A stretch of DNA of 30,999 bases. It comes from Candidatus Segatella caccae. Lineage in GTDB: Bacteria; Bacteroidota; Bacteroidia; Bacteroidales; Bacteroidaceae. Where the stretch lies: positions 1-30,999 of the forward strand of contig USOQ01000025.1 of assembly GCA_900556395.1 (NCBI GenBank), read 5' to 3'. Shown in pieces: positions 25,681 through 30,999 of the stretch. The notes under the pieces are model-generated. The model saw nothing but the letters and a program-made list of their open reading frames with translations. It did not search any database and was not told where the DNA came from. Position numbers and translations under genes: made by a program. Numbering within the stretch: position 1 is the stretch's first letter; every line of letters starts with the position of its first letter.

Positions 25681-25845
25681 TTACTTTTAAAACGTAGTTA
25701 TGGAAAACGCATTTATGACTGCAACAGGCGAATGAAGATGAGAGCTCCCTGGATGTTGAATGGAATCTTTGGCACCACTGATAGAAACAGGATGCTACCT
25801 TAGCTAAAAAAAGGATGAGGGCTTGGATATTCGTCAGAAAAAGCG
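25681..25845. other. Non-coding gap before rmuC
   Basis: The stretch from 25607 to 25921 exceeds 300 bases without a credible gene. It holds the hairpin terminator, then about 165 bases with only tiny frames (the longest I noticed is a 23-codon frame at 25732-25803 without recognisable features), and finally the rmuC promoter. I see no RNA gene in it. Confidence 0.6.
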
Positions 25846-25853
25846 TATCTTTG
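25823..25853 (+). promoter_or_regulatory. Promoter for rmuC
   Basis: TTG at 25823-25825 and TATCTTTG at 25846-25853 are 20 nt apart. The leader to the ATG at 25922 would be about 60 nt. Confidence 0.72.
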
Positions 25854-25921
25854 CGTCATGTAATTGTGGGTTGAGAGTCCTTATATAAAGAAAATAGTAA
25901 ACGCAAGGAGTAAACAAAACA

Positions 25922-27397
25922 ATGGAAATCATGATTATCATCGCCCTCATCATTGGCATCTTCGTGGGCTTCTTTCTTGGCAAACTGATGGTGGCAAAGA
26001 CAACAAGCGAGGAGAAAACACAGCTTGTGGCAAGAGCTCAGGTGTTGGCTGCAGAGATGGAACAGGTTAAGAGCCAAATCGAACAAGTGCGCCAACAGGC
26101 AGAGAAGGAGAAAGAAGGTTTGCGCCAGCAGGCAGAGAGAGAAAAAGAAAATATGAAGGAACATCATGACATCATTCTGAAAAATGAGCGAGGGCATCAT
26201 GCTGATGAGCTGCAGGCTTTGAAGGAAGCGCATGCTTCGGAGATGCTGTCGCTGAAAGGACAGATGGAGAACGAACGCCAGTATGCTGCCAAACTGCGTG
26301 CCGAGAGCGACCAGCAATGGGCGCAGAAGATGGAAACGCTAAAGCAAGACATGCAGCGCATGAATGCAGAACATCAGAAGACGGCTGCAGAACAGTTGGC
26401 TGCCAAGCAGTCTGCTTTGCAAGAGAACAACCGTCTGCAGATGGATGAACTTCTGAAACCTATCAAAGAGCAGTTTGCCGACTTTAAGAAATCAGTAGAG
26501 GAGAGCAAGACGCAGAACGAGGTGAACAAGAAAGAACTGCAGAACACCTTTGAAGCTACAATGAAACTCTTTCAGCAGGAACAGCAGCAAGCTGTGTCGT
26601 TGCTCAAGGAGCAGACGACGAAGATAGGTTCGGATGCTGCCAACCTCACTCGTGCGCTGAAGGGCGATAGTAAGATGCAAGGTGATTGGGGCGAAATGGT
26701 ACTTGAAACCATTCTTGAGAACAGTGGATTACGTAAGGATGAGGAATTCTTCATCCAGGAAAATACGAAAGACGAGGATGGCAACAACTTCCGCCCTGAT
26801 GTCATCGTGAGGTTCCCAGAAGGCAGAAGTGTAGTCATCGACTCGAAGGTTTCGCTTACAGCCTATTCGGATGCTGTGGCTTCTGAGAATGACGATGAGC
26901 GCGAACGCCTCATGAAACTGCATGCCCAGAGTGTGCGTCGGCATATTGATGAATTGGCAGAGAAGGATTATTCCAAACTGGTGGAAGATGCTATCGGCTT
27001 TGTGTTGATGTTTATACCCAATGAGACGAGCTACATGGCTGCTATGAAGCAACAGCCCGACTTGAGTCGCTATGCTTACCAAAAGAAGATAATCATTATC
27101 TCTCCCAGCAACCTGCTGATGGCGCTCCAGTTGGCTTACAACTTGTGGCAGTACGATAGACAGAATAAGAATGTGGAGAAAATCGTGAAGACGGCTGCCG
27201 ACCTATATGATAAGGTGGCAGGCTTTGAGGAAACCTTTATGGGTGTGGGCGATTTGATTGTGCGTCTCTCTGGCTCTTTTGATAAGGCTAAAAAGCAACT
27301 CTACGATGGCACTGGTAACGTGATGAGAAGGGTAGAGAGCCTGAAGAAACTCGGTGTTACGCCCAAGAAGCATATCAAAGAGCTTTGCGATGAATAA
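25922..27397 (+). CDS. rmuC: RmuC-family DNA recombination protein
   Basis: RmuC proteins are thought to limit inversions at short inverted repeats and may act as nucleases. The 491-residue product begins with a hydrophobic anchor (MIIIALIIGIFVGFFLGKLM, about residues 4-23). A long charged coiled coil follows (about 30-200, rich in E, Q, K and A: EQVKSQIEQVRQQAEKEKEG). The conserved RmuC domain is about 225-450: GDWGEMVLETILENSGLR, EDGNNFRPDVIVRFPEGR, VVIDSKVSLTAY, HIDELAEKDYSKL, FIPNETSYMAA, and SPSNLLMALQLAYNLWQ. The VIDSK motif is the nuclease-like core. It has its own promoter and no functional tie to the starch genes. It stands next to, and points toward, the purL operon. Its presence near a possible invertible promoter is probably a coincidence. 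Confidence 0.94.
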   Translation: MEIMIIIALIIGIFVGFFLGKLMVAKTTSEEKTQLVARAQVLAAEMEQVKSQIEQVRQQAEKEKEGLRQQAEREKENMKEHHDIILKNERGHHADELQALKEAHASEMLSLKGQMENERQYAAKLRAESDQQWAQKMETLKQDMQRMNAEHQKTAAEQLAAKQSALQENNRLQMDELLKPIKEQFADFKKSVEESKTQNEVNKKELQNTFEATMKLFQQEQQQAVSLLKEQTTKIGSDAANLTRALKGDSKMQGDWGEMVLETILENSGLRKDEEFFIQENTKDEDGNNFRPDVIVRFPEGRSVVIDSKVSLTAYSDAVASENDDERERLMKLHAQSVRRHIDELAEKDYSKLVEDAIGFVLMFIPNETSYMAAMKQQPDLSRYAYQKKIIIISPSNLLMALQLAYNLWQYDRQNKNVEKIVKTAADLYDKVAGFEETFMGVGDLIVRLSGSFDKAKKQLYDGTGNVMRRVESLKKLGVTPKKHIKELCDE

Positions 27398-27402
27398 TTT
27401 TA

Positions 27403-27454
27403 AAGGTAAAAAGGTAAAAAGGTAAAAAAGTAAAAGAGTAAAAAGGTAAAAAAA
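27403..27454 (+). repeat. Tandem GGTAAAAA-type repeat after rmuC
   Basis: About six degenerate copies of an 8-bp unit (GGTAAAAA) follow the rmuC stop codon almost directly. Related sequence in the coding sense also follows the stops of the purL-side ChrA gene and, weakly, purL itself. Confidence 0.8.
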
Positions 27455-27472
27455 CGCACCGCTTTTATGTTT

Positions 27473-27515
27473 TGTCAAGAATGAGAGAATACGGTCTTTT
27501 CTCTTATTCTTGACA
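27473..27515. terminator. Stem-loop between convergent rmuC and the purL operon
   Basis: A 17-bp stem (27473-27489 with 27499-27515, one G-T pair, 9-nt loop) lies between the converging transcripts. It probably ends one or both of them, although no strong T-run follows on either side. Confidence 0.65.
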
Positions 27516-27553
27516 TAATACTTGATGACTGTTTCTTGCAATTCTTATACAAT

Positions 27554-27610
27554 CAATCTGTTCTTGAATAACCAATCTGTTCTTGAATAACCAATCGGAT
27601 TCTTGCCAAC
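27554..27610. repeat. Three-copy 19-bp tandem repeat
   Basis: The unit CAATCTGTTCTTGAATAAC occurs twice perfectly (27554-27572, 27573-27591) and once degenerate (27592-27610). More scattered TTCTTG motifs flank it. It has no coding role and lies downstream of the small lipoprotein gene. Too short and unspaced for CRISPR. Confidence 0.8.
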
Positions 27611-27662
27611 TCGGTTTATCCTTGAAAAAAGAAAGTTGTCTGATTCTTAAATAGAGAGATGC

Positions 27663-28073
27663 TTATTGCAAGGAGAATTCTTCTACGGCTTTGACAAGTG
27701 AGTCTTTTCCGTTGAAGAGATAGAAATCAACACGAACCACGTGGTTGATATCGGCACAACCCTTTACCTTGACGTGGCGAGTCTTGCCGTATTCAAAGGT
27801 GTCGCGTCGTGAAGGATAAGAAACCAGTTGCAGTTTCTCCTTTGAAGACCCACTTCCGATGTAGTATATTCCCACACTGTCTATAATGGCTTTCAGAGCC
27901 GCTATGCGTGCCATTTTCTTGGCATGAAGACCTGTCGTATCTTCTGGATAGAACTCGCTGGCAGCTACAGTGTCGCCGTCGTTCTGTGAAGGCGCAAATT
28001 TGCAGCTTGTAGTAGTGGAGAGGGAAGTGGTAGCAGCAATGACAAAGGCTGCAAAATATAATAGCTTTTTCAT
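27663..28073 (-). CDS. Small lipoprotein of unknown function
   Basis: I do not recognise this 136-residue product. It starts MKKLLYFAAFVIAATTSLSTTTSC, a probable lipoprotein signal with Cys at residue 24, so it should be attached to an envelope membrane. The mature part begins with a disordered, acidic stretch (FAPSQNDGDTVAASEFYPED). A helix follows (HAKKMARIAALKAIIDSVGI), then a beta-rich end (YIGSGSSKEKLQLVSYP, HVKVKGCADINHVVRVDFYL, KAVEEFSLQ). One further Cys lies in VKGCADIN. It is the last gene of a minus-strand run after two ChrA genes, with a 53-nt gap, and may be co-transcribed with them. Nothing in the sequence gives a specific role. Confidence 0.75.
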   Translation of the reverse strand: MKKLLYFAAFVIAATTSLSTTTSCKFAPSQNDGDTVAASEFYPEDTTGLHAKKMARIAALKAIIDSVGIYYIGSGSSKEKLQLVSYPSRRDTFEYGKTRHVKVKGCADINHVVRVDFYLFNGKDSLVKAVEEFSLQ

Positions 28074-28126
28074 TCCTTCGTGGATATGTTGATTGTTTGT
28101 TCAGTTTCTGATAAGTAAAATTTCGA

Positions 28127-28702
28127 TTAATATAGCAACAGCAATCCTGCGAAAGCAGAGTAACATATCATGCGGATGGGGTTGATGCCCACATACTTGA
28201 CACCAAAGAAGGTGGAAAGGAAGAGCGCGATAGAGATGTAGAATCGCCAGGGATCGGCAGGAGATGAGAAATTTTCTTGGTTCATCAAGAGCAAGGCGGC
28301 AGCACCTACAAGTCCTACGATGGCAGGGCGAAGTCCGATGAAAATACTCTGTACGGCAGTTGTGTTCATATATTTGTACAGCATCTTGCTGATAAGAATC
28401 ATCAAAATCAAAGAGGGAAGAATCAAGGCAAAGGTTGCCACGGCGCTTCCCAGTACGGCCATAGCTCCGCTCATATTCGCATTGTGAACGGCCGTGTAGC
28501 CACAATATGTGGCAGCGTTGATACCTATGGGGCCTGGTGTCATTTGCGAAATCGCCACGACATCCGTAAACTCTTGCATCGTCATCCAGTGATATTGTCT
28601 CACCACCTGTCCCTGTATGAGGGAAATCATGGAGTAGCCACCTCCGAATCCGAAGATGCCTATCTGAAAGAAAACGATGAAAAGTTGAAGAAAAATCATC
28701 AT
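28127..28702 (-). CDS. ChrA-family chromate transporter, half-size protein 2
   Basis: A 191-residue inner-membrane protein with about six hydrophobic helices, representing one half of the CHR superfamily. The signature region is near the N-terminus: FFQIGIFGFGGGYSMISLIQ (about residues 10-29), WMTMQEFTDVVAISQMTPGP and INAATYCGY. A second block, GLRPAIVGLVGAAALLL, lies near residue 140. Short ChrA proteins work as a pair encoded by neighbouring genes; the partner lies 45 nt upstream on the same strand. Characterised members export chromate, but in gut anaerobes the natural anion is unknown. The start ATGATG at 28702 could use either Met. Confidence 0.87.
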   Translation of the reverse strand: MMIFLQLFIVFFQIGIFGFGGGYSMISLIQGQVVRQYHWMTMQEFTDVVAISQMTPGPIGINAATYCGYTAVHNANMSGAMAVLGSAVATFALILPSLILMILISKMLYKYMNTTAVQSIFIGLRPAIVGLVGAAALLLMNQENFSSPADPWRFYISIALFLSTFFGVKYVGINPIRMICYSAFAGLLLLY

Positions 28703-28719
28703 TATGTTTTAAGCTATTT

Positions 28720-28750
28720 ACTTTTTTACCTTTTTACCCTTTTACCTTTA
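28720..28750 (-). repeat. GGTAAAAA-type repeat between the two ChrA genes
   Basis: Read on the coding (minus) strand, the stop of the upstream ChrA gene leads directly into TAAAGGTAAAAGGGTAAAAA and further copies. It is the same repeat type, in the same sense relative to the gene, as the one after rmuC. Confidence 0.75.
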
Positions 28751-29299
28751 CTCCGTGGGCAATATAAATTTGCCATAGATATATCCTCCCACAGCAGCAG
28801 CGATGACAATCCATATAGGGTTGACGCCCAAGAGCCAGATAAGCATAGCCGAGAATACAGGAATCCAGCAGTTGGCAAGAGAAATGTTAGCACTCTTGGC
28901 GAGCGAGAAGGTGGGTACAGCGATGAGGGCCACGACAGCAGGGCGTATGCCTGCAAAGATGGCTGCCACAACCTTGTTGTCTTCAAACTGGTGGAAGAAC
29001 ATGGCGATGGCTAATATAATAAGGAACGATGGTAGCGAAGCGCCCAGTGTGCAGATGATGGCTCCAGGAGTCTTTTCCAACTTATATCCGAGCAGAGAGC
29101 TCATGTTGATGGCAAGAGCGCCTGGGCAAGTCTGCGTCACAGCGATGGCGTCGAGAAATTCTTCTTTCGTCATCCACTTGTTCTTGTCCACCACTTCGTT
29201 CTCTATAATAGGAATCATGGCATAGCCACCCCCAAAGGTGACTATGCCAATCTTCATAAATGTTTTGAATAATGTAAGATAACTTACGCTATTATTCAT
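28748..29299 (-). CDS. ChrA-family chromate transporter, half-size protein 1
   Basis: The product has 183 residues and is the partner half of the CHR pair. N-terminal signature: FMKIGIVTFGGGYAMIPIIE (about 13-32), KWMTKEEFLDAIAVTQTCPG and INMSSLLGYK. Then come hydrophobic helices (IICTLGASLPSFLIILAIAM, GIRPAVVALIAVPTF, WLLGVNPIWIVIAAAVGG). It differs from its partner in sequence but shares the FGGGYxMI and PGxxxIN motifs, as expected for an old duplication with opposite membrane orientation (family knowledge). It lies 21 nt downstream of purL, so it is probably in the same transcript. Substrate is inferred only from the family name. Confidence 0.87.
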   Translation of the reverse strand: MNNSVSYLTLFKTFMKIGIVTFGGGYAMIPIIENEVVDKNKWMTKEEFLDAIAVTQTCPGALAINMSSLLGYKLEKTPGAIICTLGASLPSFLIILAIAMFFHQFEDNKVVAAIFAGIRPAVVALIAVPTFSLAKSANISLANCWIPVFSAMLIWLLGVNPIWIVIAAAVGGYIYGKFILPTE

Positions 29300-29320
29300 T
29301 TTTTGCCATTTTACTTTTTT

Positions 29321-30999
29321 TTACTTTTTCAAAGCTCTTTCTTCAATCCACTGACGTGCATTGACAAATGCCTCAATCCAAGGAGTTACCTCGTCGTTGC
29401 GGCGATCAGCTGGATACCAGGCGTTCTGCCATGGGAAGATGGCGCGCTCCAAGTGAGGCATCATAGCCAAGTGGCGACCATCTGCAGAGCAGATACCTGC
29501 TACATTGTAGTCACTGCCGTTAGGATTACCTGGATACTCTGCGTAGTTGTACTTCGCAATGATGTTGTAGTGATCCTCTGGCTCAGGCAAGTAGAAACGA
29601 CCCTCGCCGTGAGCTACCCAGATACCGAGCTTATCACCGCTCAGGCTACCGAACATCACACTGTCGTTCTGAGGAATGGTCAAACCGAGGAATGTACTCT
29701 CGAACTTCTTGGATGTGTTGTGGCAGAGGTGTGAACGATGCTTGTGCTCAGGATTGATGAGGTTCAACTCAACCATCAGCTGGCAACCGTTGCAGATACC
29801 GAGTGAAAGGGTATCCTCACGGGCATAGAACTTATCGAGTGCCTCCTTAGCCTTAGGATTGTAGAGGAATGCACCAGCCCAACCCTTGGCAGAACCGAGA
29901 ACGTCGGAGTTAGAGAAACCACCGCAGAATACGATAAAGTTCACATCCTCCAGAGTCTCACGACCGGAAATCAAGTCGGTCATCATCACGTCCTTTACAT
30001 CGAAGCCAGCGAGATACATAGAGTATGCCATCTCACGCTCACCATTGGTACCCTTCTCACGGATGATGGCTGCCTTGATGCCAGAAGGCTTGCGACGGTT
30101 GGCATCGAGACCATAGCTGGAGAGTGTGCCCTTGAAACCATAACCGAAGTTCATCTCGATAGGCTGCTTCTTATAGTTGGTGTAACGCTTCTTAGCCATA
30201 CCATTCATACTCTGCTTGCGGTCGAGGAGGTAAGATGTCTTATACCAGTCGTCACGCAATGCATCGATATCGAACTCGTGCTCGAAGCCTTCCTTCTTGA
30301 TGATGATCTTGCGGAGCTCAGGAGCAGGATAACCAATCTTTGCATAACCGATACCGTTCTCATCGAAGAATGCCTTCAACTCGTCCTTGTGGGCATCGCT
30401 TACCTGGATTACAACACCTGGGTTCTCAGCGAAGAGAGTCTTGATGATGTCGGCATCTGCGATGTCATGGAGGTTGATCTTCATACCGCCCTCTACGTTG
30501 GCGAATGTCATTTCGAGGAGAGTTGTAATCAAACCACCGGCGCTGATATCGTGACCTGCCATTACCCAACCACGGTTGATGAGTTCCTGTACGGCGTTGA
30601 AGCAGTCAACGAAGTACTCTGGGTTCTTGACGGTAGGAACATCGCTGCCCACCTTGCCTAAGCTCTGTGCGAAGGCAGAACCACCGAGGCGCTGCTCGTC
30701 GAAGCTGAAGTCGATATGATAGAGGCTTGAGTTCTTGTCGTTGACGAGAACAGGGCTTACCACCTTCTTAATATCTGAAACCTCACCACCAGCACTTACA
30801 ATTACAGTACCTGGAGCGATGATCTTCTCGCCGTTAGGATACTGCTGAGTCAAAGAGAGAGAGTCCTTACCTGTTGGTACGTTTACGTGGATGGCGCAGC
30901 AGAAGTCTGACAATGCCTTCACACCCTCATACAGACGGGCATCTTCACCCTTCTGGCTGCGGCAAGGCCACATCCAGTTAGCTGAAAGGCTGATGCTGT
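29321..30999 (-). CDS. purL: Phosphoribosylformylglycinamidine synthase, C-terminal part (5' end outside the window)
   Basis: PurL makes FGAM from FGAR, glutamine and ATP in purine synthesis. The frame stays open to the window edge: upstream of the Met at 30973 it reads SISLSANWMWPC, a conserved block of the large PurL, so the N-terminal part is missing. About 559 residues are visible. First comes the end of the synthase domain (GEDARLYEGVKALSDFC, VPTGKDSLSL, GHDISAGGLITTLLEM). A class I glutaminase domain follows (AAIIREKGTNGEREMAYSMY, VFCGGFSNSDVLG). Its nucleophile is the first Cys of GICNGCQ, coded at 29792-29794. The His is in MMPHLERAIFPWQ. This is the single-chain, large form of the enzyme. 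It is the first visible gene of a minus-strand run that continues with two ChrA genes. Confidence 0.95.
   Translation of the reverse strand, partial: SISLSANWMWPCRSQKGEDARLYEGVKALSDFCCAIHVNVPTGKDSLSLTQQYPNGEKIIAPGTVIVSAGGEVSDIKKVVSPVLVNDKNSSLYHIDFSFDEQRLGGSAFAQSLGKVGSDVPTVKNPEYFVDCFNAVQELINRGWVMAGHDISAGGLITTLLEMTFANVEGGMKINLHDIADADIIKTLFAENPGVVIQVSDAHKDELKAFFDENGIGYAKIGYPAPELRKIIIKKEGFEHEFDIDALRDDWYKTSYLLDRKQSMNGMAKKRYTNYKKQPIEMNFGYGFKGTLSSYGLDANRRKPSGIKAAIIREKGTNGEREMAYSMYLAGFDVKDVMMTDLISGRETLEDVNFIVFCGGFSNSDVLGSAKGWAGAFLYNPKAKEALDKFYAREDTLSLGICNGCQLMVELNLINPEHKHRSHLCHNTSKKFESTFLGLTIPQNDSVMFGSLSGDKLGIWVAHGEGRFYLPEPEDHYNIIAKYNYAEYPGNPNGSDYNVAGICSADGRHLAMMPHLERAIFPWQNAWYPADRRNDEVTPWIEAFVNARQWIEERALKK

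Noticed and set aside
25732..25803. 23-codon frame in the gap before rmuC
   Set aside because: No ribosome site or recognisable feature; length expected by chance.
27403..27610. Possible CRISPR array
   Set aside because: Units of 8 and 19 bp are tandem without spacers, so they are simple repeats.
28277..29014. Plus-strand open frame (245 codons) across both ChrA genes
   Set aside because: It runs through two membrane-protein genes and their gap on the other strand and has highly polar, unstructured content.

Overview
The window looks like a starch/maltodextrin utilisation region from a Prevotella/Segatella-type member of Bacteroidales. The reasons are a SusC/SusD pair, Bacteroidetes lipoprotein signals, weak A-rich ribosome sites, promoters of the TTTG-N19-20-TAnnTTTG type, inverting GH97 enzymes and a Prevotella-style C-terminal tail on an amylase. 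The assignment rests on recognised protein families; no search was run.

Layout. 3-6835 (+): susC (5' end outside the window), susD and two SusE/SusF-like starch-binding lipoproteins, closed by a strong terminator. 7016-7474 (-): decayed end of an AAA ATPase gene. 7501-9880 (+): LacI-family regulator and an MFS sugar transporter. 9989-12664 (+): DPE2-like GH77 4-alpha-glucanotransferase with its own promoter. 12793-14928 (+): SusB-like GH97 with its own promoter. 15181-19118 (+): type I pullulanase and SusA-like neopullulanase. 19119-19400: a small element with inverted termini, then a promoter lying between long inverted repeats. 19401-21822 (+): DUF5020 outer-membrane protein and a SusR-like membrane regulator. 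22017-25606 (+): second GH97 and a GH13 alpha-amylase with a T9SS-like tail. 25922-27397 (+): rmuC. 27663-30999 (-): purL (5' end outside the window), two half-size ChrA proteins and a small lipoprotein, probably one operon.

How the genes work together (family knowledge plus inference). Surface lipoproteins and SusCD bind and import maltooligosaccharides. Periplasmic pullulanase, neopullulanase and two GH97 glucosidases trim them. The MFS protein carries glucose, maltose or short maltodextrins inward, and the GH77 enzyme processes maltose and glucan in the cytoplasm. Two regulators of different type, LacI and SusR-like, are encoded in the same locus.

Most notable non-coding signals: two perfect 16-bp LacI-type palindromes placed at almost the same distance (about 62 bp) upstream of two -7 elements; a 22-bp perfect inverted repeat around the promoter of the DUF5020-susR pair, which could be an invertible promoter or a start-codon-masking hairpin; a candidate 174-bp MITE; and a promoter whose -33 box lies in a terminator loop. 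No rRNA, tRNA, CRISPR array or complete insertion sequence was seen.
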